Source of the DNA: Proteobacteria bacterium UBA2363
GTDB lineage: Bacteria; Pseudomonadota; Gammaproteobacteria; Xanthomonadales; UBA2363
DNA: 41,859 nucleotides
Reading direction: 5' to 3'
Assembly (NCBI GenBank): GCA_002344355.1
Contig: DDTN01000049.1
Span: 1 to 41,859, forward strand
Shown: positions 15,446 through 24,629 of the stretch, piece after piece
Position numbering within the stretch: the stretch's first letter is position 1
Layout: each line of letters opens with the position of its first letter
Notes under the pieces: model-generated
The model's input: only the letters and a program-made list of their open reading frames with translations
Told to the model about the DNA's origin: nothing
Database searches by the model: none
Position numbers and translations under genes: made by a program

Positions 15446-16084
15446 TCAGTCCAGCACGATGTAGAACAGGATCGCCAGGTAGTGCAGGACGCTGCCGGCC
15501 AGCACGAAGCCGTGCCAGATCGCGTGGCCGTAGGGCAGCCGCCGCCAGACGTAGAACACCACGCCGATCGTGTAGGCGGCGCCGCCGGCCAGCAGCAGGA
15601 CCAGGCCGCCGGTGTCCATGGCCGCGGCCAGCGGCTTGATCGCGACCAGTCCGACCCAGCCCATCAGCAGGTACAGGCCGACCGCCAGCCAGGTCCAGCG
15701 GCGCAGGAAGGTCAGCTCGAAGACGATGCCGAGCACGGCCAGGCCCCAGATCACCGCGAACAGGGTCCAGCCGGTGCGGCCGCCGATCGCGGCCAGGGTG
15801 AACGGCGTGTAGGTGCCGGCGATCAGCAGGAAGATGGCGATGTGGTCGAGCGTGCGCAGGACCTTCTTGGCGGCCTCGATGGGGATGCCGTGGTAGAGGG
15901 TCGAGGTGGTGTAGACCAGCACCAGGGTGGCGCCGAAGATGCTGCTGGCGACCACGTCGACCGTGCTGCCGCGGGCACTGGCGAAGCCGACCAGGACGGC
16001 CAGGCCGACGATGCTGAGGACCACGCCCAGCCCGTGGCTCAGGCTGTTGGCCAGTTCCTCGGCGGGGCGGTAGCGCGGCGCCAT
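15446..16084 (-). CDS. Hemolysin III / PAQR-family seven-helix membrane protein
   Basis: 212-residue integral inner-membrane protein of the hemolysin III (YqfA/TrhA-like) branch of the PAQR superfamily. Seven hydrophobic segments cover the length. The conserved polar residues of the family are present: NSLSHGLGVVLS in helix 1, a Ser/His-containing TTSTLYHG, LDHIAIFLLIAGTYTPF, and the helix-7 HAIWHGFVLAGSVLHY with metal-ligand-type histidines. In bacteria these proteins affect membrane energy and lipid homeostasis; haemolytic activity should not be assumed from the name. The start at ATG 16084 is preferred because GGGAG lies 6 bases upstream. An in-frame ATG at 16105 adds seven residues. It diverges from aroQ. 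Confidence 0.93.
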   Translation of the reverse strand: MAPRYRPAEELANSLSHGLGVVLSIVGLAVLVGFASARGSTVDVVASSIFGATLVLVYTTSTLYHGIPIEAAKKVLRTLDHIAIFLLIAGTYTPFTLAAIGGRTGWTLFAVIWGLAVLGIVFELTFLRRWTWLAVGLYLLMGWVGLVAIKPLAAAMDTGGLVLLLAGGAAYTIGVVFYVWRRLPYGHAIWHGFVLAGSVLHYLAILFYIVLD

Positions 16085-16219
16085 GGGTCGCTCCCGTTGC
16101 GGCATTGCAGCATACGGGTTCAGGGGCGCCAGGGACAGTTTTCCGCCGCCGCCTTTCCGGCCGGCGCGGCGCGGCGCCCGGGGAATCGCCGCTGACAGGC
16201 CGCAGACCCGCCCATACGC

Positions 16220-16236
16220 TCGCGAATTGTCGCGAA
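16220..16236. repeat. Tandem TCGCGAA half-sites in the hlyIII-aroQ divergent region
   Basis: TCGCGAA occurs at 16220-16226 and again at 16230-16236, exactly 10 bases (one helical turn) apart, and TCGCGAC follows at 16267-16273. TCGCGA is itself palindromic. This may be a binding site for a regulator of aroQ-accBC or of the divergent membrane-protein gene, but short CG-rich palindromes are common in this genome. Confidence 0.25.
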
Positions 16237-16315
16237 CGTCGCCGATCTGGCCGGCATCTGGACAGATCGCGACACCGGCTTCACACTTGGCCGCCCGTCC
16301 CGCCCCGGATCGCCC

Positions 16316-16759
16316 GTGGCCCGCCTGCTGCTGCTCAACGGACCCAACCTCAACCTGCTCGGCAGCCGCGAGCCGGCGATCTATGGCAGCGCCACGCTGG
16401 CGCAGATCGAGGCCGGCCTGGTCGAGCGGGCCGCGGCCGCCGGCCACCGGCTCGAATGCCTGCAGAGCAATGCCGAGCACGTCCTGGTCGACCGCATCCA
16501 GGCGGCCGGCCGCGACGGCACCGCCTTCATCCTGATCAACCCGGCGGCGTTCACGCACACCAGCGTCGCGCTGCGCGACGCCCTCGCCGCGGTGGCGATC
16601 CCCTTCATCGAGCTGCACCTGAGTAACCCGCACGCCCGCGAGCCGTTCCGGCACCGCTCCTACCTGGCCGACCTGGCGGTCGGCCAGGTCGCCGGTTTCG
16701 GGCCGCACAGCTACACCCTGGCCCTGGACGCCGCCCTGGCCCGCCTGGCGGCGGCCTGA
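16316..16759 (+). CDS. aroQ: 3-dehydroquinate dehydratase, type II
   Basis: Shikimate-pathway enzyme that dehydrates 3-dehydroquinate to 3-dehydroshikimate, a cytoplasmic dodecamer of the type II family. The 147-residue length is normal. Visible active-site residues are Asn11 in LLNGPNLNLLG, Arg18, catalytic Tyr23 in IYG, Asn75 and His81 in INPAAFTHTS, and catalytic His101 in ELHLSNPH. The start is GTG at 16316, giving MARLLLLNGPNLN, the conserved N-terminus; no strong ribosome-binding site is seen. It lies 51 bases before accB, and aroQ-accB-accC is a common gammaproteobacterial cluster. Confidence 0.96.
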   Translation: MARLLLLNGPNLNLLGSREPAIYGSATLAQIEAGLVERAAAAGHRLECLQSNAEHVLVDRIQAAGRDGTAFILINPAAFTHTSVALRDALAAVAIPFIELHLSNPHAREPFRHRSYLADLAVGQVAGFGPHSYTLALDAALARLAAA

Positions 16760-16810
16760 CCCGGCGCCCCACCCCTCCCCGAACCCCGCCCTTTCCCGAG
16801 GAACCCGCCC

Positions 16811-17263
16811 ATGGACCTGCGCAAGATCAAGAAGCTGATCGAGATGCTGGAGGAGTCCAACCTGTCCGAGCTCGAGATCCGCGAGGGCGAGGAGACCGTG
16901 CGGCTGAGCCGGCACCCGGTCGCCACGCCGATGAGCCAGGCGCCGATGCCCCACTACGCACCGGCGCCGACGGCGGTGGCCGCAACCGCCAGCCCGGCCG
17001 CCGCCGCCGAGACCGCGGAGCTTCCCGAAGGCCGCACCGTGAGCTCGCCGATGGTCGGCACCTTCTACGCGGCGCCGGCGCCGGGCGCCGAGCCGTTCGT
17101 GAAGGTCGGCCAGTCGGTCAGCAAGGGAGACACCCTGGCCACCATCGAGGCGATGAAGATGTTCAACCCGATCGAGGCGGAGTTCGATGGCGTGATCAAG
17201 GCGATCCTGGTCGACAACGGCCAGCCGGTCGAGTACGACCAGCCGCTGTTCGTGATCGGCTGA
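16811..17263 (+). CDS. accB: Acetyl-CoA carboxylase biotin carboxyl carrier protein
   Basis: Carries the biotin that shuttles CO2 between biotin carboxylase and carboxyltransferase in the first committed step of fatty-acid synthesis. 150 residues: an N-terminal dimerising helix region (1-35, MDLRKIKKLIEMLEES), an Ala/Pro-rich flexible linker (about 40-72) and a biotinyl domain (about 75-150). Biotin is attached to Lys116 in EAMKM. The thumb-type insertion seen in E. coli AccB (APGAEPFVKVG) is present. The start at ATG 16811 has GAGG about 9 bases upstream. accC begins 11 bases after the stop. Confidence 0.98.
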   Translation: MDLRKIKKLIEMLEESNLSELEIREGEETVRLSRHPVATPMSQAPMPHYAPAPTAVAATASPAAAAETAELPEGRTVSSPMVGTFYAAPAPGAEPFVKVGQSVSKGDTLATIEAMKMFNPIEAEFDGVIKAILVDNGQPVEYDQPLFVIG

Positions 17264-17274
17264 GCCGCGCCGCC

Positions 17275-18633
17275 ATGAAGATCGGCAAGATCGTCATCGC
17301 CAACCGCGGCGAGATCGCGCTGCGCATCCTGCGCGCCTGCCATGCCCTGGGCATCCGCACGGTGGCGGTGCATTCCTCGGTGGACCGCAACCTCAAGCAC
17401 GTGGCGATGGCCGACGAGAGCGTGTGCATCGGCCCGCCGCCCAGCGCGCAGAGCTACCTGAGCGCGCCGGCGATCATCGCCGCCGCCGAGGTCACCGACG
17501 CCGAGGCCATCCATCCCGGTTACGGCTTCCTGGCCGAGAACGCAGACTTCGCCGAGCAGGTCGAGCAGTCCGGTTTCGTGTTCATCGGGCCGCGCGCCGA
17601 CACCATCCGCCTGATGGGCGACAAGGTCACCGCGATCGCCGCCATGAAGGAGGCCGGCGTGCCGACCGTGCCCGGCAGCGACGGCCCGGTCGGCGACGAT
17701 CCCGAGCGCGCCCTCGCCACCGCCCGCGGGATCGGCTACCCGGTGATCATCAAGGCCGCCGGCGGCGGCGGCGGCCGCGGCATGCGCGTGGTGCACACCG
17801 AGGCCGCCCTGCTCAACGCCATCGTCACCACCCGGCGCGAGGCGCAGGCGGCGTTCGGCAACCCGCAGGTGTACATGGAGAAGTTCCTGGAGCATCCGCG
17901 CCACATCGAGATCCAGGTGCTCGGCGACGGCCAGGGCAACGCCATCCACCTCGGCGAACGCGACTGCTCGATGCAGCGCCGGCACCAGAAGGTGGTCGAG
18001 GAGGCGCCGGCGCCGTTCATCACCGAGGACGAGCGGGCGCGGATCGGCGCCACCTGCGTCGAGGCCTGCAAACGCATGAACTACCGGGGCGCCGGCACCT
18101 TCGAGTTCCTGTACGAGGACGGCCGCTTCTACTTCATCGAGATGAACACCCGGATCCAGGTCGAGCACCCGGTCACCGAGCTGATCACCGGCATCGACCT
18201 GGTCCGCGAGCAGATCCGCGTCGCCTCCGGCGAGCCGCTGGCGATCCGCCAGGAGGACATCGTGCTGCGCGGCCATGCCATCGAGTGCCGGATCAACGCC
18301 GAGGACCCGGAGACCTTCATGCCCTCGCCGGGCACCGTGCACCGCTTCCACGCGCCCGGCGGCCCCGGCATCCGGGTCGACACCCATGTCTACGACGGCT
18401 ACCGGATCCCGCCCAACTACGACTCGATGATCGGCAAGCTGATCGCCCATGGCGCCGACCGCGCCGAGGCGATCGCGCGCATGCGCGTGGCCCTGGCCGA
18501 GACCGTGATCGACGGTGTCCGCACCAACATCCCCTTGCAACAGCGGATCATGACCGATGAGGGCTTCAAGGCCGGCGGCATGAACATCCATTACCTGGAA
18601 AAGCGCCTGGCCGAGCAGCGCGGGGGGCCGTGA
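17275..18633 (+). CDS. accC: Acetyl-CoA carboxylase biotin carboxylase subunit
   Basis: ATP-grasp enzyme that carboxylates biotin on AccB with bicarbonate and ATP. 452 residues, close to the E. coli 449. It opens IGKIVIANRGEIALRILRAC and has HPGYGFLAEN, the flexible glycine loop GGGGGRGMRVV at about residue 161, and the catalytic/metal motif EMNTRIQVEHPVTE with Glu289 and Arg293 (E. coli Glu288/Arg292). The ATG at 17275 fits the conserved N-terminus although the upstream ribosome-binding site is weak, so translation may depend on coupling to accB. prmA follows after a 4-base gap. Confidence 0.98.
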   Translation: MKIGKIVIANRGEIALRILRACHALGIRTVAVHSSVDRNLKHVAMADESVCIGPPPSAQSYLSAPAIIAAAEVTDAEAIHPGYGFLAENADFAEQVEQSGFVFIGPRADTIRLMGDKVTAIAAMKEAGVPTVPGSDGPVGDDPERALATARGIGYPVIIKAAGGGGGRGMRVVHTEAALLNAIVTTRREAQAAFGNPQVYMEKFLEHPRHIEIQVLGDGQGNAIHLGERDCSMQRRHQKVVEEAPAPFITEDERARIGATCVEACKRMNYRGAGTFEFLYEDGRFYFIEMNTRIQVEHPVTELITGIDLVREQIRVASGEPLAIRQEDIVLRGHAIECRINAEDPETFMPSPGTVHRFHAPGGPGIRVDTHVYDGYRIPPNYDSMIGKLIAHGADRAEAIARMRVALAETVIDGVRTNIPLQQRIMTDEGFKAGGMNIHYLEKRLAEQRGGP

Positions 18634-18637
18634 CGCC

Positions 18638-19525
18638 ATGTGGCTGGCGCTGACCGTGCCGACCCAGCCGCGCTTCGAACAGCGCCTGAGCCAGGCGCTC
18701 GAGGACCTCGGCGCGGTCGCAGTGACCCTGCTCGATGCCGAGGACCAGCCGTTGTACGAGCCCCGGCCTGGCGAGACGCCGCTGTGGCGCAGGATCACGC
18801 TGCAGGCGCTGTTCCCGGGCGGCATCGACGAGCGGGGCGTCGTGTTCGGGCTGTCGGCGCTGCAGCCGGGGCTGGACCTCGCCCATGTCCAGGTGTCGCG
18901 GCTCGAGGACCGCGACTGGACCCGGGTGTGGATGGACGATTTCCAGCCGATGCGTTTCGGCCGCCGGCTGTGGATCGTGCCGAGCGGCCACCGGCTGCCG
19001 GAGACCGCGGGCGAGGATGCCGTGGAGCTGCGCCTGGACCCCGGCCTGGCCTTCGGGACCGGCACCCATGCCACCACCGCGCAGTGCCTGGAATGGCTGG
19101 ACGGCCAGGCGCTCGCCGGTTCCCGGGTCCTCGATTTCGGCTGCGGCTCCGGGATCCTGGCGGTCGCCGCCGCCAGGCTGGGCGCCGCCTGCGTGGACGC
19201 CGTCGACAACGATCCGCAGGCGCTCACGGCGACCGTGGCCAATGCCGCCGCCAACGGCGTCGGGGACCGCGTGCGGGCGCTGGCCGCCGAGGACTGGACC
19301 GGAACGGGCGAGTGCGACGTGGTGGTCGCCAACATCCTCGCCAACACCCTGGTGGCGCTGGCGCCCGGTCTGGTGCGGGCCCTGCGCCCGGGTGGCCGCA
19401 TCGCGCTGTCCGGGGTGCTGCCCGGCCAGGAGGGCGAGGTCGTCGCCGCCTATGCGGCGCTCGGCGTCGGCCTCGAATGCGGCGAGCGCGAGGGCTGGCT
19501 GCTGCTGCATGGCAGCCGCTCCTGA
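18638..19525 (+). CDS. prmA: Ribosomal protein L11 methyltransferase
   Basis: SAM-dependent enzyme that trimethylates ribosomal protein L11. 295 residues, the usual length. The N-terminal L11-recognition domain spans about 1-100 (including WTRVWMDDFQPMRFG). It is followed by LDPGLAFGTGTHATT, the SAM-binding VLDFGCGSGILA at about residues 163-174, the acidic ribose-binding VDNDPQA, and the substrate motif VVANILANTL. It starts 4 bases after accC, making an accB-accC-prmA transcription unit. Direct repeats (GCCGGTATCCG) lie downstream before the next gene. Confidence 0.97.
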   Translation: MWLALTVPTQPRFEQRLSQALEDLGAVAVTLLDAEDQPLYEPRPGETPLWRRITLQALFPGGIDERGVVFGLSALQPGLDLAHVQVSRLEDRDWTRVWMDDFQPMRFGRRLWIVPSGHRLPETAGEDAVELRLDPGLAFGTGTHATTAQCLEWLDGQALAGSRVLDFGCGSGILAVAAARLGAACVDAVDNDPQALTATVANAAANGVGDRVRALAAEDWTGTGECDVVVANILANTLVALAPGLVRALRPGGRIALSGVLPGQEGEVVAAYAALGVGLECGEREGWLLLHGSRS

Positions 19526-19540
19526 GCGGCCGGCGTCTTC

Positions 19541-19587
19541 GCCGGTATCCGCCGGAAAGGCGGGTCCGGCCCCCGGGCCGGTATCCG
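19541..19587 (+). repeat. Direct repeat pair GCCGGTATCCG between prmA and the DUF3426 gene
   Basis: An exact 11-base repeat at 19541-19551 and 19577-19587, 36 bases apart start to start, in the 105-base gap between prmA and the zinc-ribbon gene. It could be a pair of regulator sites or a chance duplication in G+C-rich DNA. Confidence 0.3.
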
Positions 19588-19630
19588 GTCACGATGGCCG
19601 GCGGCGATCACCGGTAACCTTGGCGATTCC

Positions 19631-20428
19631 ATGTACACCCAGTGCAGCCACTGCCTGACCGTCTACCGGATCTCCTTCGCCGACCTGACGGGCGGCCGTG
19701 GCGAGGTGGTCTGCGGCAGTTGTGACCAGCCCTTCGATGCCCTGGCGACGCTTTCCCAGGCACCGCCCCCGGAACCCCTGGTCCGGCTCGAGCCCTGCCC
19801 GCCGATGCTGCCGCGGCCACGCCTCGTGGACGCCGTGATGCGACCGCGCGAGCTGCAGCCGGCCCTGTTCCCCGCACACCCGGTGGCGGCATCCGGCAGG
19901 CCGCCGGCGTTTCTCGGGCCCGCGCCGCGGACGACCGGCCGGCGGCGCGGCCAGGGCCTGTGGTGGGCGGGTACCGCGACGCTTGCCCTGCTGCTCCTGG
20001 CCCAGGTGCTGTACGCCGAACGCGACCGCCTGCTGGCGATCCCGACCTACCGCGCCTGGGCGGAATCGGCCTGCCTGGCGCTGGGTTGCACCCTGCCCGG
20101 CTCCAGCCGCGCCATCGACGGCCTGGCGCTGGTCTCGCGCGACATCCGCAGGCATCCGACCGTCGAGGGCGCCCTGCTGATCAGCGCGACCCTGGCCAAC
20201 CGCGCCGGGCGCGACCGCCCCTATCCGGTGCTCGAGCTCACCCTTTCCGACCTCGACGGTCGGATCATGGCGATGCGGCGCTTCCGGCCAGTCGACTACC
20301 TGTCCGATCCGCGCCGCGGCCTGGCCGGCATGCCGGCGGCCACCACCTTGCCGCTGGAGTTCGAGGTGGTCGATCCCGGCCCTTCGGCGGTCGCCTTCGA
20401 GTTCCGCTTCCTGCCGCCGGACGCCTGA
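19631..20428 (+). CDS. DUF3426 zinc-ribbon, single-pass membrane protein
   Basis: 265-residue protein of the zinc-ribbon/DUF3426 family. The N-terminus holds a four-cysteine zinc ribbon (Cys5, Cys8, Cys28, Cys31: CSHCLTVY...CGSC). A proline-rich cytoplasmic linker follows, then one membrane helix at about 112-132 (WAGTATLALLLLAQVLY) and a periplasmic domain of about 130 residues, which is DUF3426 proper (RAIDGLALVSRDIRRHP, LPLEFEVVDPGP). Function is not known. The gene commonly lies between prmA and fis in beta- and gammaproteobacteria; E. coli has dusB in that place. ATG 19631 gives the complete ribbon (MYTQCSHC), so the start is secure although no clear ribosome-binding site is seen. Confidence 0.9.
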   Translation: MYTQCSHCLTVYRISFADLTGGRGEVVCGSCDQPFDALATLSQAPPPEPLVRLEPCPPMLPRPRLVDAVMRPRELQPALFPAHPVAASGRPPAFLGPAPRTTGRRRGQGLWWAGTATLALLLLAQVLYAERDRLLAIPTYRAWAESACLALGCTLPGSSRAIDGLALVSRDIRRHPTVEGALLISATLANRAGRDRPYPVLELTLSDLDGRIMAMRRFRPVDYLSDPRRGLAGMPAATTLPLEFEVVDPGPSAVAFEFRFLPPDA

Positions 20429-20467
20429 TACCGCGCGGCTCTCACGGCAGTGCCGGAAAGTCAAGAT

Positions 20468-20495
20468 TTGATCGCGTGCGGGGCCTCGCTACACT
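20468..20495 (+). promoter_or_regulatory. Candidate sigma-70 promoter of fis
   Basis: TTGATC (20468-20473) and TACACT (20490-20495) are separated by 16 bases, with four of six consensus bases in each hexamer. A G/C-rich discriminator (GCCCAGCCCGG) follows, which is the hallmark of stringently controlled promoters such as E. coli fis. The predicted start near 20502 leaves a leader of about 80 bases. Confidence 0.5.
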
Positions 20496-20581
20496 GCCCA
20501 GCCCGGCGACGCCCCGCGCGCCCGGCCACCGACACCCGCAAGGTTGCAGGCGCCGCCCAGGCGCCGCCCCGGAGAATCGCC

Positions 20582-20863
20582 GTGAATGCCGTCGTCCACC
20601 TGCCGCTTGCCTCCCGTCCCTCCGATGCCGTGCGCGAGGCGACCCTGGGCGAGTGCGTGGGCCATGCCGTGCGCCGGTACCTGGACGATCTCGGCGACAG
20701 CCAGTGCGACGATCTCTATGCCCTGTTCCTGGGCGAGCTCGAGTTGCCGCTGCTGCGCGAGGTGATGCGCTGGTCCGGCAACAACCAGAGCCGGGCCGCC
20801 CACGCCCTGGGCCTGAGCCGGGCGACGCTGCGCAAGAAGCTGCAGACGCACGGCCTGATCTGA
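20582..20863 (+). CDS. fis: Nucleoid-associated DNA-bending protein Fis
   Basis: Homodimeric DNA-bending protein that organises the nucleoid and activates rRNA/tRNA promoters in fast growth. 93 residues from GTG 20582, close to the usual 90-98. GGAG lies 7 bases upstream, and longer in-frame starts would add non-homologous sequence. The N-terminus (residues 1-20) is the flexible arm and the C-terminal helix-turn-helix is NNQSRAAHALGLSRATLRKK. Its own promoter lies in the gap after the DUF3426 gene. purH follows 48 bases downstream. Confidence 0.95.
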   Translation: MNAVVHLPLASRPSDAVREATLGECVGHAVRRYLDDLGDSQCDDLYALFLGELELPLLREVMRWSGNNQSRAAHALGLSRATLRKKLQTHGLI

Positions 20864-20885
20864 GCGCGTGCAAGGTTCCCCCCTG

Positions 20886-20901
20886 CCGGGGAGCGCCCCG
20901 G
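20886..20901. other. Small G+C hairpin between fis and purH
   Basis: CCGGGG (20886-20891) and CCCCGG (20896-20901) form a perfect 6-bp stem with a 4-base loop (AGCG), ending ten bases before the purH ATG. It overlaps the only Shine-Dalgarno-like GGGGAG upstream of purH, so it could lower purH translation. There is no U-tract. Confidence 0.35.
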
Positions 20902-20911
20902 CCCCGATGCG

Positions 20912-22498
20912 ATGGCCGCCATGATCCCAGCCGACCTCCCGCGCCTGCCGATCCGGCGCGCCCTGCTCAGCGTGTCCGACAAGACCGGCCTGGTCGAGCT
21001 GGGGCGCGCCCTGGCCGGCCGCGGCGTCGAACTGCTGTCGACCGGCGGCAGCGCCGCCACGCTGCGCGAAGCGGGCCTGGCGGTCAGTGATGTCGCCGAG
21101 GTCACCGGCTTCCCCGAGATCATGGGCGGCCGGGTCAAGACCCTGCACCCGCGCATCCACGGCGGCCTGTTGCAGCGGGGCGCAGCCGACGCCGCGGTGA
21201 TGGCCGAGCACGGCATCGCCGCGATCGACCTGCTGGTCGCCAACCTGTATCCCTTCGAGGCGACCGTGGCGCGGACCGGCAGCACCCTGGCCGAGGCGAT
21301 CGAGGAGATCGACATCGGCGGTCCGGCCATGGTCCGCGCCGCCGCCAAGAATTTCGCGTACGTCGCCGTGCTCACCGATCCCGGCCAGTACGCCGCCACG
21401 CTCGACGAGCTGGCCAACAACGACGGCACGCTGTCGGGCGCCAGCCGCTGGCGGCTCGCGGTCGAGGCGTTCAACCGCATCAGCAACTACGACGCGGCGA
21501 TCAGCGACCACCTCTCGAGCCTGGCCGCCGACGGCTCGCGCAGCGCCTTCCCGGCGCAGGCCAACGGCCGCTTCGTCAAGCTGATGGACCTGCGCTACGG
21601 CGAGAACCCCCACCAGCAGGCCGCCTTCTACCGCGACCTGTGGCCGGTGCCGGGCACCCTGGCGACGTTCCGCCAGCTGCAGGGCAAGGAGCTGTCCTAC
21701 AACAACCTGGCGGACGCCGACGCCGCCTGGGAATGCGTGCGCCAGTTCGAACGGCCGGCCTGCGTGATCGTCAAGCACGCCAATCCCTGCGGCGTCGCCG
21801 AGGCCGGCGACCTCGCCGCCGCCTATGCCCTGGCGTTCGCCACCGATCCGGCGAGCAGCTTCGGGGGCATCATCGCCGTCAACCGCGAGCTGGACGAGGC
21901 GGCGGCACGGGCGATGACGGCGCAGTTCCTGGAGGTGCTGATCGCGCCGGCGGTCAGCGCCGCGGCGCGCGCGGTCCTGGCACGCAAGGGCAATGTCCGG
22001 GTGCTGGAGATCCCGCCCGGCGATGGCCTGAACAACCGCGACGTCAAGCGGGTCGGTTCCGGCCTGCTGATGCAGGACGCCGACGTGCGCACGGTCGGTC
22101 GCGGCCAGCTCAAGGTGGTGACCCGCAGGCAGCCGACGCCGGCCCAGCTCGACGACCTGATGTTCGCCTGGCGGGTCGCCCGCTTCGTCAAGTCCAACGC
22201 CATCGTCTACGCCGGCGGCGGCCGCACCCTGGGCATCGGCGCCGGCCAGATGAGCCGTGTCGATTCCGCCCGCATCGCCGCGCTCAAGGCGCACGGCGCC
22301 GGGCTCGACCTGGCCGGCTGCGCGGTCGCCTCGGATGCCTTCTTCCCGTTCCGCGACGGCCTCGACGTGCTCGCCGAGGCCGGCGCCGCCTGCGTGATCC
22401 AGCCCGGCGGCTCGATCCGCGACGACGAGGTGATCGCCGCCGCCGACGAGCGCGGGATCGCCATGGTGTTCACCGGCATGCGGCATTTCCGGCACTGA
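20912..22498 (+). CDS. purH: Bifunctional AICAR formyltransferase / IMP cyclohydrolase
   Basis: Catalyses the last two steps of purine synthesis: formylation of AICAR and ring closure to IMP. 528 residues, normal length. The N-terminal IMP cyclohydrolase/MGS-like domain shows ALLSVSDKTGLVELG, LLSTGGSAATLREAG and GGRVKTLHPRIHGG. The C-terminal transformylase has the conserved Lys288-His289 pair in IVKHANPCG, and SSFGGIIAVN. It starts at ATG 20912; an in-frame ATG at 20921 removes Met-Ala-Ala. In related genomes I recall purD following purH. Here purH is closed by a small hairpin, and two opposing repair genes follow. Confidence 0.98.
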   Translation: MAAMIPADLPRLPIRRALLSVSDKTGLVELGRALAGRGVELLSTGGSAATLREAGLAVSDVAEVTGFPEIMGGRVKTLHPRIHGGLLQRGAADAAVMAEHGIAAIDLLVANLYPFEATVARTGSTLAEAIEEIDIGGPAMVRAAAKNFAYVAVLTDPGQYAATLDELANNDGTLSGASRWRLAVEAFNRISNYDAAISDHLSSLAADGSRSAFPAQANGRFVKLMDLRYGENPHQQAAFYRDLWPVPGTLATFRQLQGKELSYNNLADADAAWECVRQFERPACVIVKHANPCGVAEAGDLAAAYALAFATDPASSFGGIIAVNRELDEAAARAMTAQFLEVLIAPAVSAAARAVLARKGNVRVLEIPPGDGLNNRDVKRVGSGLLMQDADVRTVGRGQLKVVTRRQPTPAQLDDLMFAWRVARFVKSNAIVYAGGGRTLGIGAGQMSRVDSARIAALKAHGAGLDLAGCAVASDAFFPFRDGLDVLAEAGAACVIQPGGSIRDDEVIAAADERGIAMVFTGMRHFRH

Positions 22499-22503
22499 GC
22501 GAC

Positions 22504-22523
22504 GCACCGCCCAGGCGCGGTGC
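22504..22523. terminator. Hairpin between convergent purH and ogt
   Basis: GCACCGC (22504-22510) pairs perfectly with GCGGTGC (22517-22523) around a 6-base loop, five bases after the purH stop and 25 bases from the end of ogt. There is no U-tract. Placement between convergent stops suggests a shared terminator. Confidence 0.45.
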
Positions 22524-22548
22524 CAGGGCGATTCCGGGCGCGACCGCC

Positions 22549-23023
<475 letters not shown>

Positions 23024-23031
<8 letters not shown>

Positions 23032-24532
23032 GGCGGCGTTGCTCCTCGGGGGGCACACGGACAGGCGTCGCGCGGTGCCACAGGTGTACGGCGGCATAGG
23101 CACGCCAGGGTCGCCAGGCCTGCGCGCGCCCGGCGAGAGCCCGGCCGGTGGCGGGTGCCGCCCCGCCGGCCGCGGCCCGGCGCAGCACCAGGTCGTCGGC
23201 GGGGAAGGCATCGGGATGGCCGAGCACGCGCAGGGCCAGGTAGTGCGCGGTCCAGGCGCCGATCCCCGGCAGCGCGGTCCAGCGATCGACGAAGCCGTCC
23301 AGGGACTGGCCTGGCGCGAAGTCGACCCGTCCCTCCAGCAGCGCCGTCGCCATTGAACGCAAGGTGGCGACCCGGGCACGGGTCAGGCCGACCGCCGCGA
23401 GGTCGGCGGCCAGCAGGGCCGCCGCGTCGGGGAACAAGCGGGCGCCGCCGGGTAGCGGCGTGCCGAAGCGGGTCAGCAGGCGGTGCGCCAGGGTGCGGGC
23501 GGCGGCGACACTGACCTGCTGGCCCAGCACCGCGCGCACCGCGGTCTCGAATCCCTCCCAGGCGCCGGGCAGGCGCAGGCCCGGATGCCGCTGCACGGAC
23601 GTCGCGAGCAGCGGATCGCCGGCCAGCACGGCCGCCACCGCCGGCGGCTCGGCATCGAGGTCGAAGACGCGCCGGACGGTGGCGACCACGCCCTGCAGCG
23701 CCCCCGGCGCGACGCCGCGCAAGCGCAGCCGCAAGGCCGGGTCGGCGCCGCCCCAGGGTTCGATCCGGCACCGCGCCGAGGGACCGAGGCAGCGCTCGTA
23801 CCCACCGTCGACCACGGCGTCGAGCCCGGCAAGGCTGCGCTGGCCCAGAAAGCCCAGGATCGCCCCGAAGTCGTACGGCGGACGATAGGCCAAGCGCAGT
23901 TCCAGGGCGCCGTCCGCTGCGGCATCGCCCTCGTCGCCCCGGCGGCGCAGCGCCCCCGGTGGCATCCGGTAGGCGGACCGGAACACCGTGTGGAAGCGGC
24001 GCAGGCTGCCGAAACCGGCCGCCAGCGCGACCTCGGTGACCGGCATCGCCGTCTCGGTGAGCAACTGCTTGGCGAACAGCAGCCGGCGGGTGCCGTGTAC
24101 CGCGACCGGCGAGGCGCCCAGGCGCTCGCTGAACAGCCTGCGCAGCTGGCGCTCGCCCAAGTGCAGTCGGTCGGCCAGCCCGGACAGCGGCCCCTGCGCC
24201 AGGGCGCCATCCTCGATCAGCGCCAGCGCCCGCGCCAGCAGCGCATCACCGCGGCGCCAGGGCCCTGCGGCCGGCGCCAGCTCCGGCCGGCAGCGCAGGC
24301 AGGGCCGGAAGCCGGCGGCCTCGGCGGCCGCGGCGCTGGCGTAGTAGCGGACATTGGCCGCGCGCGGCGCCGGCGCCGGGCAAACCGGCCGGCAGTAGAT
24401 GCCGGTGCTGGTTACGGCGGTGTAGAACAGCCCGTCGAACCGGCTGTCCCGGCTCAGGCGCGCCTGCTCGCAGACCTGTGCCGGCGGCAGGCCGGCCGGG
24501 ACGTCGGCGACAGGGTTCGGGACCGTGACCAT
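23024..24532 (-). CDS. Ada-AlkA fusion: methylphosphotriester-sensing regulator with 3-methyladenine glycosylase
   Basis: 502-residue fusion for the adaptive response to alkylation. The AdaA-type zinc domain spans about 20-90, with four ligands Cys47, Cys51 (TSTGIYCRPVCP), Cys78 and Cys81 (FRPCLRCRPE); Cys47 corresponds to the methyl-accepting cysteine of E. coli Ada. Two AraC helix-turn-helix motifs follow (about 95-195, LADRLHLGERQLRRLF and VTEVALAAGFGSLRRFHTVF). Next come the AlkA N-terminal domain (about 205-320) and the HhH-GPD glycosylase, with LPGIGAWTAHYLALR and the catalytic-aspartate region FPADDLVLRRA. Start 24532 is preferred; ATG 24583 would add 17 residues but has no ribosome-binding site and approaches the ppa promoter. 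Self-activation after methylation, as in Ada, is likely by family knowledge. Confidence 0.93.
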
Positions 24533-24610
24533 GGGTCTCACCGTAGCAGCGTCGGCGCGCCCCGGCTGGCCGCTTTCGGACATGAATATCGGCGAAGCCG
24601 CTGGGGGATT

Positions 24611-24619
24611 TGCTATATT
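24611..24619 (+). promoter_or_regulatory. Extended -10 promoter element of ppa
   Basis: TGCTATATT combines the TG extension with a TATATT hexamer (5/6 match), in a conspicuous A+T patch between divergent genes. The predicted transcription start near 24626 is 32 bases before the ppa ATG. No good -35 hexamer is seen, as expected for an extended -10 promoter. Confidence 0.5.
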
Positions 24620-24629
24620 GGCGACCTAT

